Shown piece after piece: positions 1-6,776 of a stretch of DNA of 7,644 bases. Source of the stretch: Candidatus Aminicenantota bacterium. GTDB lineage: Bacteria; Acidobacteriota; Aminicenantia; Aminicenantales; Aminicenantaceae. Location of the stretch: positions 1 through 7,644 of the forward strand of contig JAUXEH010000132.1 of the NCBI GenBank assembly GCA_030620655.1. Reading direction: 5' to 3'. The notes under the pieces are model-generated. The model worked only from the letters and a program-made list of their open reading frames with translations, was not told the origin of the DNA and made no database searches. Each line of letters opens with the position of its first letter. The stretch's first letter is position 1. A program made the position numbers and the translations under genes.

Positions 1-152
1 AATCCACCGAGGGCCCGGATACGAGCACCGTGTATACCCACCACGAGGCGGTGCTGAGCTTCAAGACCGACTTGGCGGGCACTATCTATGCGGCCAGTCT
101 GTGCAACGTCCACGGCCTCTGGCAGAGCACCAAGGCCGTCGCGGTCGAGTAG
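1..152 (+). CDS. Superoxide reductase, neelaredoxin type (3' end only)
   Basis: This is the C-terminal 49 residues of a protein whose start lies before the window; the reading frame begins at position 3 and ends at a TAG at 150-152. The fragment resembles the C-terminal half of class II superoxide reductases (neelaredoxin/desulfoferrodoxin iron domain): a GPDTSTVYT stretch, then a beta-rich segment, then CNVHGLW. In that family the Cys and His of CNxHG are two of the five protein ligands of the mononuclear iron (the other three His are upstream, outside the window). Here they are encoded at 102-104 and 111-113. The enzyme reduces superoxide to hydrogen peroxide in the cytoplasm, without making oxygen, and is typical of anaerobes and microaerophiles. 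Whether an N-terminal rubredoxin-like domain (desulfoferrodoxin) exists cannot be seen. The gene converges on the DUF4340 gene, leaving 45 bases between the two stop codons. Confidence 0.85.
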   Translation, partial: STEGPDTSTVYTHHEAVLSFKTDLAGTIYAASLCNVHGLWQSTKAVAVE

Positions 153-197
153 CAGCGCCTCGCATCTCCCGCAATCTACACTCGTGAATAATTCAGG

Positions 198-1202
198 CTA
201 TTTGATCTCTTCTTCTGGTTCTTCCGGAAACAGGTCCTTCTTTTTCTTTATGATACGCTCTGCTTTGTAGGTGGAAAGCAGGAAGGGATAGGAGCTTTCC
301 GAGGAGAGGGCAGGGTAGTTCCCGCTCTCCGTATCCTGTTTGGGGAAGATCCGCAGGGTGAAGTCCTTGGTTCCTTTGACTGTCACACTGAAGACGGGCT
401 CCTGGTCTTGGTCGGGGGACCCTTCTTCCAGGAATTCGTCGCAGCGCAGGTCCGAGAGCTCTGACAGGATGGTGTCGAGGTCGGCCTTGTCGCCGGTCCG
501 CCCATCGGACGTCACCCAGGCTTCCTGCTCGGCAGGGGGCTCCGGGGGCGGCTCTGACACGGCTTCGCCTTCCGCCTCTGTTTCCTCTGCTTCCTGAGGC
601 ATCGGGACCGCCTTCTTAACGAAGACCAGGGTCTCGTTCGCCTGGGTGATCCGGATCTCGCTGACCTCGTTCTTGTCGAAGCTCATCACTCTTTTATCCC
701 TCAAGTCCTTGATCTCGAATTCGAAGCGGCTGCGGAACGACTCACGGGCGTAGTACACCCGGATGTCGTTGGCCACCCGGACGAACGTGTGGCGGTAGGT
801 GGAGGGGATCTTGCCGATATCGAATTCCCGTACCAGTTCTTCGTCTTGGTAGGCCTTGACAGTGATCCTGCTGTCATCATCCAGGTCATAACGCTGGTAG
901 TCCTGTTTCTCAGCGGCCAATTCGGTGAGCTGCAGCCCGGCGATGGTGTCCAGCATGTCCTGGACCTTGACCGGATCCGCCGCATAATCCTGGGGCTGGA
1001 TATTCCAGTCTTCGCCGCCACCGGCCAGGGTGAAAGATCTGTCGGCCAGGGAAATCTCGATCCTAGTGATGTCTTCCGGAACCAGATTCTTGAGTTTGGG
1101 AACGTCATAGCTCATCCTGCTGCGCCCGGTTCCGAATAGCAGGTAGATGAGGAGAACGGCGATGATTCCCAGGAGGATCAAATACTCTTTTTTCATCTTC
1201 AT
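198..1202 (-). CDS. DUF4340 domain-containing membrane-anchored protein
   Basis: The protein has 334 residues and is the last gene of the ABC operon. A short basic N-terminus is followed by one hydrophobic segment (about residues 7-23), so it is predicted to be an N-terminally anchored protein with its bulk outside the cytoplasm. Residues about 45-190 and 228-315 show the alternating beta pattern with 'W.I..P....AD...V..ml..i..L' typical of DUF4340. The two parts are separated by an acidic, proline- and glutamate-rich stretch (about 201-227) that looks like a flexible linker. DUF4340 genes commonly follow GldG-like genes in ABC operons, and their biochemical role is unknown. The start at 1202 is chosen because AAGGAG lies 8 bases upstream; the frame stays open to 1286, but that part overlaps the preceding gene and reads as non-conserved sequence. 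A second ATG two codons in (1196) is also possible. The stop is TAG at 198-200; no convincing hairpin terminator follows. Confidence 0.85.
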   Translation of the reverse strand: MKMKKEYLILLGIIAVLLIYLLFGTGRSRMSYDVPKLKNLVPEDITRIEISLADRSFTLAGGGEDWNIQPQDYAADPVKVQDMLDTIAGLQLTELAAEKQDYQRYDLDDDSRITVKAYQDEELVREFDIGKIPSTYRHTFVRVANDIRVYYARESFRSRFEFEIKDLRDKRVMSFDKNEVSEIRITQANETLVFVKKAVPMPQEAEETEAEGEAVSEPPPEPPAEQEAWVTSDGRTGDKADLDTILSELSDLRCDEFLEEGSPDQDQEPVFSVTVKGTKDFTLRIFPKQDTESGNYPALSSESSYPFLLSTYKAERIIKKKKDLFPEEPEEEIK

Positions 1203-1210
1203 GGTCAACA

Positions 1211-1216
1211 CTCCTT
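1211..1216 (-). promoter_or_regulatory. Ribosome binding site deciding the DUF4340 start
   Basis: AAGGAG on the minus strand, 8 bases before the ATG at 1202 and just after the stop codon of the GldG-like gene (1219-1221). It fixes the DUF4340 start at 1202 rather than at the longer open frame reaching 1286. Confidence 0.8.
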
Positions 1217-1218
1217 GT

Positions 1219-3465
1219 CTAGGCTTTTTCCCCGCTGAACATGGCCTGGATGGAGCGGCGCCTGGCCTTGCGCCTGACCCACACATAGAATCCGAACAGG
1301 ATAAACAGGGCGGGGACCCCGGCGATGTTCAGGACCTTGACGATGGTCCGGGTGAAGGCCTTGGTGTCCTTGAGGGGATTGAATCGTTGGTTCTTGCTGC
1401 GCATGACCGCCATGTCTTCCTGGTCGTTAAGGTAGTCGATGATGTTGAGAAGGAAGACCGCGTTCGGGGACTGTCCCTGCTCGCCCAGGATGTTGTCCGT
1501 GAGGATCTCGCTCGATCCGATAAGGAAGATCCGGGCCGGCTGTCCCCGTTTGATGATGTCAGCCTCCCCAGTAACCTGAGAATCCACGACCGGAGGCTCT
1601 TCTTCGGCTTTCTTATCAGGTGCCTGCTGGCCCTCCGTTTCACCCTCTTCGTCCTCTTCCGGCACTTCCTCTCGAGGCTCAGGTTTCTCCGGCACAGGCT
1701 TGTCCGCGAAATAGCTGGGGAACTCCCCCTCGAGCAGGTAGGCCAGCGCCTGTTGGGATTTTTCGTCCGGATTCATGGGCGGGCGGATCATGAAAGGTGT
1801 CAGATTGATCTGCCCCGCCATCTCCCAGGCATCGGGTGTGGTGGAGATCATCTGCCTGGCATTGAGGCCGTTCTCCTCCAGCCTTTCGTCATCCATCACG
1901 ACTGGGGAGACGCGGTACATGATGAGTTCCTTTATGTTGGACAAGAAGCTCAGGCGGTGGTTGATGTTCTCGTTTTTGATGATGGGGGCGAAGTAGACCG
2001 GAGTTTCTCCCATCTGCTGGTCCCGGGACACATAGCAGCTCTCATCCATGACATAGGATTTTCGAACGGACACACCGTAGTGATCCAGCAGCTTCTCAAG
2101 ACCCGTGTTGAGGGGAAGAAAGACCGGCTGCTGCATCCCGTACATCTGCTGCTGCTGGGGACGGATCTCGTCGAAGGCGTCGACGAAGAGGGCCAAGGAT
2201 TTTCCCTTCATCAGGAACTGGTCGATCTGGAACAGTTCCCAGTCACTGAATTCCTGTTTGGGGCCTGCGATGATCAGGCTGTCCACGCTTTCTGGGATGC
2301 CATCCTCGGCCATGTCGATCTGCTTGACGGTGTAGCGGTCGCTGAGGAGGGCGTTGAAACGCGTGAGAGACCCGACCTGCTGCTGCATCATCTGAAGCTG
2401 GGGGGGGAGGGACGCCGAGAGGGCCTGGGTGCCGTGGGTCGAGAGGTAGCCGATCTCCTCGTGTATGTCGATCAGGTTATCCACATTTTCCTCGATGAAG
2501 CTCTCGATCTGGGTGATGTCCACGATCGTGAACTGCTCCTGAAGACCCTGATTGGTTAGATTCAGGCTGGAGCTCAAGAGCTGGATCTCCACGGATTTGT
2601 CGCCGAATTCCATGCCCAGGCCCAGATAGCCGGACCCGGCCGGAACGACGCTGCCGTCCGGTCGAGTGATCTCCGGCCACTGCAGCCCGAAGCGCCGGTA
2701 AGGCGCAAGTTCCTGTTCGGGGATCTGCTGCCGGCTGGGATCGATGGACACGAACTCCAGCTGGCCGTAGGTCTTGCTGTTCTGCGCATTCACCACTTCG
2801 GCGATCCGATCCCTGAGCCCCTCCAGGCCTTCCAAGCCCAGATGCGGAGCGATCTGCTCGAAGGATGAGGACTGCACCAGCTTCACCCGGATCTTTTCCG
2901 GGAGGTTGAGCAGGGCGGAAATCTTGTTGTTCATCTTCTGTATGGTGCTCGTGATCTGGTATTCCAGCCCCTCCGTGGAGGTAATGGCCGGGATGCGTTC
3001 GACGATGTCCCCATGGATAAAGACCATCCCCATATAAGCCCTCTGAACCTTGGCCTCGTCCTGTTCGATGGTCTGGACATTGACGGGGTAGATGCCGTAG
3101 TCCTGGGCCATCTTCCGGTTTTCCTCCGCCTCCTCGCTGAGCTCGCTTTCCCTGGCGCTCACGTTGAAAAAACGGTAGCTCAGGTATTTCCGGGCATGGG
3201 CGGCATACTCATCCATCAGGTCATGGAGGTAGCGCTCGAGGTTGTTGTAGGGAGCGGGCAGGTTCTTGGAGAAAAAGACGTTTACGGTCAGCGGTTCGTT
3301 GAGGGTCGAGACCGCGCGCTTGCTGGCCTTGGAGAGAGAATAGAGCCCGTTGGAGGTCAGGTCCAAGCGAAAGAACAGGCTCTGTCCGACCAAGATCACC
3401 AGGATCAATACGACCAGGTAAAGCCCGGAGGTGGTGAACTTTGACATATCTTTTTTCTTTTCCAT
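1219..3465 (-). CDS. GldG-like ABC transporter auxiliary protein
   Basis: The protein has 748 residues, longer than typical GldG proteins (roughly 550-600). An N-terminal transmembrane helix (about 14-33) is followed by the family's opening motif, 'RLDLTSNGLYSLSKASKRAV', then a thioredoxin-like/GldG domain ('EPLTVNVFFSKNLP', 57-70). A second region has 'EEIGYLSTHGT' (336-346) and 'PESVDSLIIAGPK...ELFQIDQFLMKGKSLALFVD' (391-429), matching the ABC-auxiliary (GldG/Mfd2-type) core. An acidic Pro/Glu-rich linker (about 591-632) precedes 'ARIFLIGSSEILTDN', and a C-terminal transmembrane helix (about 713-730) ends in a basic RRKARRR tail. Both termini are probably cytoplasmic, with the large middle outside. 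In Bacteroidetes GldG works with the GldA ATPase and GldF permease in gliding; here the role is inferred only as a partner of the two upstream ABC genes. The start at 3465 has AGGAG 6 bases upstream, overlapping the stop of the permease gene; the gap to that gene is 9 bases. Confidence 0.88.
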   Translation of the reverse strand: MEKKKDMSKFTTSGLYLVVLILVILVGQSLFFRLDLTSNGLYSLSKASKRAVSTLNEPLTVNVFFSKNLPAPYNNLERYLHDLMDEYAAHARKYLSYRFFNVSARESELSEEAEENRKMAQDYGIYPVNVQTIEQDEAKVQRAYMGMVFIHGDIVERIPAITSTEGLEYQITSTIQKMNNKISALLNLPEKIRVKLVQSSSFEQIAPHLGLEGLEGLRDRIAEVVNAQNSKTYGQLEFVSIDPSRQQIPEQELAPYRRFGLQWPEITRPDGSVVPAGSGYLGLGMEFGDKSVEIQLLSSSLNLTNQGLQEQFTIVDITQIESFIEENVDNLIDIHEEIGYLSTHGTQALSASLPPQLQMMQQQVGSLTRFNALLSDRYTVKQIDMAEDGIPESVDSLIIAGPKQEFSDWELFQIDQFLMKGKSLALFVDAFDEIRPQQQQMYGMQQPVFLPLNTGLEKLLDHYGVSVRKSYVMDESCYVSRDQQMGETPVYFAPIIKNENINHRLSFLSNIKELIMYRVSPVVMDDERLEENGLNARQMISTTPDAWEMAGQINLTPFMIRPPMNPDEKSQQALAYLLEGEFPSYFADKPVPEKPEPREEVPEEDEEGETEGQQAPDKKAEEEPPVVDSQVTGEADIIKRGQPARIFLIGSSEILTDNILGEQGQSPNAVFLLNIIDYLNDQEDMAVMRSKNQRFNPLKDTKAFTRTIVKVLNIAGVPALFILFGFYVWVRRKARRRSIQAMFSGEKA

Positions 3466-3474
3466 GGGAGTCTC

Positions 3475-4182
3475 CTATTTCTTCTCCTGCATGATCAGGT
3501 TGGTCGTAAACAGCGCCACAAAAGCCATTGCCAGGAAGTAGAGGATGTCACGGGAATCGAGCACTCCCCGGGCGATATTCTGGAAATGAAAATTGGCGCT
3601 GAGATACTGGAACATCCCCACCATCCCCCTGGGCAGGAAAAACAGCACAAAATCCATGAGCATGGTCATGGTGAAACAGACGGCCATAGCGATGATGAAG
3701 GCGATCACCTGATTGCGGGTGACCGAAGAAGCCAGCAGGCCGATCGAGCTGAAGGTCGCACCCAGGAGCAGGGCGCCGAAATATCCCCCGAGGACCGGTC
3801 CCCAATCCAGTTCCCCGAGGAAGCTGGTGGTCACGGCATAAACCAGGGTGGGGGAGAGCATGATGGCCACGAAGGCCACGGCGGCCAGGAACTTACCCAG
3901 GATTATGTCGCGGGAGGTCACGGGCAGCGTGAGGAGCAGTTCATAGGACCCAACGTTGATTTCCTCGGAGAAGAGCCGCATGGTCACTGCCGGGATGACG
4001 AAGGAGAAGGTCACGGGAAGCAGGGAAAAGAAGCGTGTCAGGTTCGCCTGCCTCTCCAGAAAAAACGTGGAGAAGAACAGCCAGCCGATGATGACCAGGA
4101 ACACTGAGATCACGATATAGGCGATGGGTGAGATGAAGTAAGACTTGAATTCCTTTTTAAATATATGCTTGATGTTTTGCAT
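3475..4182 (-). CDS. ABC-2 type transporter permease (GldF-like)
   Basis: The protein has 235 residues, a normal length for small ABC-2 permeases. Six hydrophobic segments are visible at about 19-41, 53-70, 96-118, 130-152, 157-183 and 212-230. The conserved ABC-2 cytoplasmic motif lies between the second and third: 'RLFSEEINVGSYELLLTLPV', followed by 'LGKFLAA' (about 69-101), as in GldF and NosY-like permeases. It would form the membrane channel, probably as a homodimer, driven by the ATPase encoded just upstream. The ATG at 4182 has AAGGA 8 bases upstream, which lies inside the 3' end of the ATPase gene; only 2 bases separate the two genes, which suggests translational coupling. The substrate cannot be read from the sequence. 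Confidence 0.92.
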   Translation of the reverse strand: MQNIKHIFKKEFKSYFISPIAYIVISVFLVIIGWLFFSTFFLERQANLTRFFSLLPVTFSFVIPAVTMRLFSEEINVGSYELLLTLPVTSRDIILGKFLAAVAFVAIMLSPTLVYAVTTSFLGELDWGPVLGGYFGALLLGATFSSIGLLASSVTRNQVIAFIIAMAVCFTMTMLMDFVLFFLPRGMVGMFQYLSANFHFQNIARGVLDSRDILYFLAMAFVALFTTNLIMQEKK

Positions 4183-4184
4183 GG

Positions 4185-4901
4185 TCAGTTTCCTTGGGTG
4201 AGACTGCGGAAGATCATCTCGAAGGACTGCTCCTTGAGTTCTTTACGCAGGTTATCCAGGGTGTCGTCGGCTACCTTGCGGCCCTGGTCGATGATCACCA
4301 GCCGGTCGCAGGTTGCCTCGGCCTCGCTCAGGATGTGCGTCGAGAAGATGATGGTCTTTTCCTTGCCGATGCGCCGGATGATGTCCCGTGTCTCCACGAT
4401 CTGATTGGGATCCAGTCCGGCTGTCGGCTCGTCCAGCACCAGGATCTCGGGATCTCCCATGAGCGCATGGGCGATTCCCACCCGCTGGCGGTACCCCTTG
4501 GACAACTCGCTGATGGTCATGTGCATCACCTGGTTGAGGCTGCACAGATCCGCCAGGTCGCGTATGGTCGCGACCTTGTGGTCAGATTCGACGCCGCGGA
4601 CATCCGCCACGAAATCGAGGTAATCGTACACCAGCATCTCATGGTAGATGGGCGCGGCCTCGGGCAGGTAGCCGATGAGTTTCTTGATCTCTGTTAGATT
4701 CTCGTTGATGTTGAACTCTTTGACCCGAATCTCTCCGGAAGTGGGCTTAAGATAGCCGGTGAGTATGCGGTAGATGGTCGTCTTGCCCGCCCCGTTGGGG
4801 CCCAGCAGGCCTAGGATCTCACCCTTGCGGATGTCGAAACTCACGTGATCCACTGCGCAGAGATCTCCATAGTACTTGGTCAGGTCTTGGATCGCGATCA
4901 T
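4185..4901 (-). CDS. ABC transporter ATP-binding protein (GldA/CcmA-like)
   Basis: The protein has 238 residues and one complete nucleotide-binding domain. Walker A GPNGAGKTT is at 34-42, the signature LSKGYRQR at 133-140 (in place of LSGGQ), Walker B ILVLDEP at 153-159 with catalytic Glu158, the D-loop AGLD follows, and the switch His is H189 (STH). The Q-loop position is in 'GYLPEAAPIY', where Glu81 stands where most ABC ATPases have Gln; this and the LSKGY signature are common in the GldA-like ABC-2 subfamily, so it should be active. It is the first gene of the operon and would energise the permease encoded 2 bases downstream. The start at 4901 (ATG) is chosen for its AAGGAG 6 bases upstream. 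A GTG at 4934 in the same frame has no ribosome binding site and lies within an inverted repeat. The stop is TGA at 4185-4187. Confidence 0.95.
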   Translation of the reverse strand: MIAIQDLTKYYGDLCAVDHVSFDIRKGEILGLLGPNGAGKTTIYRILTGYLKPTSGEIRVKEFNINENLTEIKKLIGYLPEAAPIYHEMLVYDYLDFVADVRGVESDHKVATIRDLADLCSLNQVMHMTISELSKGYRQRVGIAHALMGDPEILVLDEPTAGLDPNQIVETRDIIRRIGKEKTIIFSTHILSEAEATCDRLVIIDQGRKVADDTLDNLRKELKEQSFEMIFRSLTQGN

Positions 4902-4907
4902 CGTCCT

Positions 4908-4913
4908 CTCCTT
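4908..4913 (-). promoter_or_regulatory. Ribosome binding site deciding the ATPase start
   Basis: AAGGAG on the minus strand, 6 bases before the ATG at 4901, in a purine-rich run. It supports the 238-residue ATPase over the version starting at GTG 4934. Confidence 0.8.
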
Positions 4914-4928
4914 TTGTTTTTCCTGAAC

Positions 4929-4963
4929 TTTCACGCAAAATCAAGAAGGTGCTTTGTGTGAAA
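4929..4963 (-). repeat. Inverted repeat in the leader of the ABC operon
   Basis: Arms of 11 bases at 4929-4939 (TTTCACGCAAA on the plus strand) and 4953-4963 (TTTGTGTGAAA) are complementary at 10 of 11 positions around a 13-base loop. In RNA of the operon's strand the single mismatch is an A-C pair. The repeat ends about 15 bases before the ATPase ribosome binding site (4908-4913). No U-run follows, so it is not an intrinsic terminator. It could be a leader hairpin affecting translation or stability, or a protein-binding dyad in the DNA. The repeat is seen directly; its function is unknown. Confidence 0.55.
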
Positions 4964-5013
4964 TTTAAAACAATGAAAGCTCAGTATTCATCCAGATGCC
5001 CGGCAGAATCATG

Positions 5014-5028
5014 AACTCTTCAACTCTT
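5014..5028 (-). repeat. Tandem 7-base direct repeat in the operon leader
   Basis: AACTCTT occurs twice with one base between (5014-5020 and 5022-5028, plus strand). It falls just downstream of the predicted transcription start of the ABC operon. It may be chance; no function is assigned. Confidence 0.3.
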
Positions 5029-5039
5029 AAGCTCCATCC

Positions 5040-5068
5040 ATTCTAGCAGATCTCGTATCTGACGTCCA
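5040..5068 (-). promoter_or_regulatory. Candidate promoter of the ABC operon with a dyad in its spacer
   Basis: On the minus strand, TGGACG (5068-5063, four of six matches to TTGACA) is followed by a 17-base spacer and TAGAAT (5045-5040, five of six matches to TATAAT). The start of transcription would be near 5033, giving a leader of about 130 bases before the ATPase ATG. The spacer contains a perfect dyad, CAGAT-N5-ATCTG (5047-5061), centred in it to the base. A dyad in that place is typical of an operator for a repressor or a spacer-binding activator. A weaker alternative, ATGAAT-N17-TTAAAT (4991-4963), also exists. Both are sequence-based predictions only. Confidence 0.4.
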
Positions 5069-5102
5069 TGCCGAAGCCACGTTGGGACCTCAGTAAGGGA
5101 CT

Positions 5103-6776
5103 TCAATCCGGGTAGTAGAAGTATTTGAGCTCCTCGACCTCAACCCGGTCACGCTTGAATGCCTGTTCCGGAACGGAGTCCAGCTCGGCGGCCATCTGTT
5201 CGGCCTGATCCAGGTATGTCTTCCGGATGCCCTGAATTTGAGAAAGATCAATGGAGCGGCCTGAGAAATCCTGCTCCAGATCCAGCTCCGGTTCCGCCTC
5301 CTTGAACTTCCTATGTGACCATTCGGATGTCTCCAGATCGAAAGCATACAGCGGCAGGAACAGGTGGCCGAAGCGTGCTGTGGAGCGTATGGCCTCCAGG
5401 AGGAAGGCGATGTCCTCCCGCTTCAGGGTGTAGTGAAGGTTGATACGCACCCAGCCGGGCTTGAGCCCGCTGCAGCCCTTGCGCACACCGGCCCGGATCC
5501 TCTCAGAAGCCTCCGCATCAATGCCCAGCAGCACGTGCCCGTAGGGACCGGCACAGCTGCAGCCGGCACGAGACTGGATCCCGAACAGGTCGTTCATCAG
5601 CTTGGTGACGAATTTGGGGTGCAGGATGCGGTCCCGGTGCCGGATGTTGAAGGAAACGATGGAAAGGCAGTCTTCGGGGGCGGCGTTGCCGATGGGGACG
5701 AGGTTGTCGATCTCCCTCAAACGGCTGTGAAAATACGCCGTGTATTCCGCCTCGATCTCCTCGATTAGCTTGATACCGACCCGGTCCTTGACCTCCATGG
5801 CTAGGGCGGCTTTGATAGTCTGCAGTATGGGAGGGGTACCGGCCTTTTCCCGCGCTTCGATATCCTGAGCGAAATCATGCTGTTCGAAGCCCACAAACAC
5901 CACGGTTCCGCCGCCGGCGGTTGTGGGAGGCAGGTCCGTACTGTAAATCCGCTGGTTGAAAATCAGTATGCCGCTGGAACCGGGGCCGCCTAGGAATTTA
6001 TGCGGGGAGAAGAAGACTGCATCGAAATAGGTGTCGAGATCCCGGTTCATGTCGATCTCGACGTAGGGAGCCACCGCTGCGAAATCGAAGAAAACCAGAG
6101 CGTTGTGGGCATGGCCGATGCGGGCCACGTCATAGACCGGTGTGCGGATTCCGGTGATATTCGATCCCGCGGAGATGGAAACGATCTTTTCCCGCAGCTC
6201 CATCCCGGGAGCGGAGATCTTTTTTTCCAGATCAGCAAGGTCCAGCAGCCCCCTAGAATTGAAGCCGACTATCTTCACCTCCACAAAGGCTTCGCGCCAC
6301 ATCAGCTCGTTGGTGTGGTGTTCGTAAGGGCCGATGAAAACGACGGGTCTGCGCCGCTGAAGCTCGTTAAAGACATCCGACGGGTTCCTTGCCGCCTCCA
6401 GGATTCCTGTCCTCCAGCGTTTCCTGGTTACCGGTGGAATGGAAACACCGATGATCTCCTGGAGTTTCTTGAGGGCGCTTGTCGTTCCCGATCCGATCGG
6501 TATGATCCTGCCGGCGGGCCCGGCATTGACCATTCGCTTGATCTTTTCCTCCGCCGTGTGCAGGAGACGGGTCGTGAATTTGCCGGTGTAGTCGTCTTCG
6601 GTGTGCGTGTTGGCATAGGATTTCTGGATGTCCAGCAGGATCTCTTCGACAAATCGCAGCCCCCGGCCCGAAGCGGTATAGTCGGCATAGAGCAGGTGGC
6701 GGTCACCGAAGGGGGTGGTGATCAGCAGATCGCGGCCCAGTATCTCTTCCCGGATGGATTCTAGATCGAAATTCAT
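5103..6776 (-). CDS. Class V aminotransferase, cysteine-desulfurase-like PLP enzyme
   Basis: From the ATG at 6776 the protein has 557 residues, longer than SufS/IscS (about 400). Visible PLP fold-type I marks, in order: YADYTASGR (30-38); phosphate-binding GSGTTSAL (95-102); 'EHHTNEL' with the stacking His (about 153); PLP-ring Asp231 in 'FFDFAAVAPY'; Schiff-base Lys260 in 'SPHKFLGGPGSSG'; and RAGCSCAGPYGH (403-414). Cys408 aligns with the catalytic Cys of SufS-type desulfurases (RTGHHCAMP in E. coli SufS). The Gln that usually follows the Asp (DGAQ) is Ala here. About 90 charged residues after 470 form an extra C-terminal part. The likely reaction is PLP-dependent removal of sulfur from cysteine or a related compound; the substrate is unproven and no iron-sulfur assembly gene lies beside it. 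Start: an in-frame GTG at 6812 has GGAG 5 bases upstream and would add 12 residues. The ATG at 6776 lacks a good ribosome site but follows a strong extended -10, and it places the family's usual N-terminus first, so I prefer it with moderate certainty. Confidence 0.85.
   Translation of the reverse strand: MNFDLESIREEILGRDLLITTPFGDRHLLYADYTASGRGLRFVEEILLDIQKSYANTHTEDDYTGKFTTRLLHTAEEKIKRMVNAGPAGRIIPIGSGTTSALKKLQEIIGVSIPPVTRKRWRTGILEAARNPSDVFNELQRRRPVVFIGPYEHHTNELMWREAFVEVKIVGFNSRGLLDLADLEKKISAPGMELREKIVSISAGSNITGIRTPVYDVARIGHAHNALVFFDFAAVAPYVEIDMNRDLDTYFDAVFFSPHKFLGGPGSSGILIFNQRIYSTDLPPTTAGGGTVVFVGFEQHDFAQDIEAREKAGTPPILQTIKAALAMEVKDRVGIKLIEEIEAEYTAYFHSRLREIDNLVPIGNAAPEDCLSIVSFNIRHRDRILHPKFVTKLMNDLFGIQSRAGCSCAGPYGHVLLGIDAEASERIRAGVRKGCSGLKPGWVRINLHYTLKREDIAFLLEAIRSTARFGHLFLPLYAFDLETSEWSHRKFKEAEPELDLEQDFSGRSIDLSQIQGIRKTYLDQAEQMAAELDSVPEQAFKRDRVEVEELKYFYYPD

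Noticed and set aside
88..270. A 60-codon plus-strand open frame over the end of the superoxide reductase
   Set aside because: It is out of frame with the CNVHGLW-containing frame, is Ser/Arg-rich, and runs into the DUF4340 gene.
1203..1286. N-terminal extension of the DUF4340 protein to 1286
   Set aside because: It overlaps the end of the GldG-like gene, and the AAGGAG site at 1211-1216 points to the ATG at 1202 followed by a proper membrane anchor.
2128..2157. CTG-rich repeat that looks like a microsatellite
   Set aside because: It encodes a short Gln run (QQQQMYGMQQ) in the GldG-like protein; four perfect units at 2146-2157 are too few to call a functional repeat.
1147..2559. A 470-codon open frame on the plus strand opposite the GldG-like gene
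   Set aside because: It reads as His/Asp/Gly/Val-rich sequence without domain-like pattern, and the opposite strand encodes a clear membrane protein in a tight operon with ribosome sites. It is a shadow of GC-rich codon use.
5069..5102. Possible terminator after the aminotransferase gene
   Set aside because: The repeated GGGAC here is a direct, not inverted, repeat and no hairpin with a T-run is present. Read-through into the ABC operon cannot be excluded.
6000..6764. A 254-codon plus-strand open frame opposite the aminotransferase
   Set aside because: The opposite strand carries intact PLP motifs across this range; this frame has no recognisable protein character.
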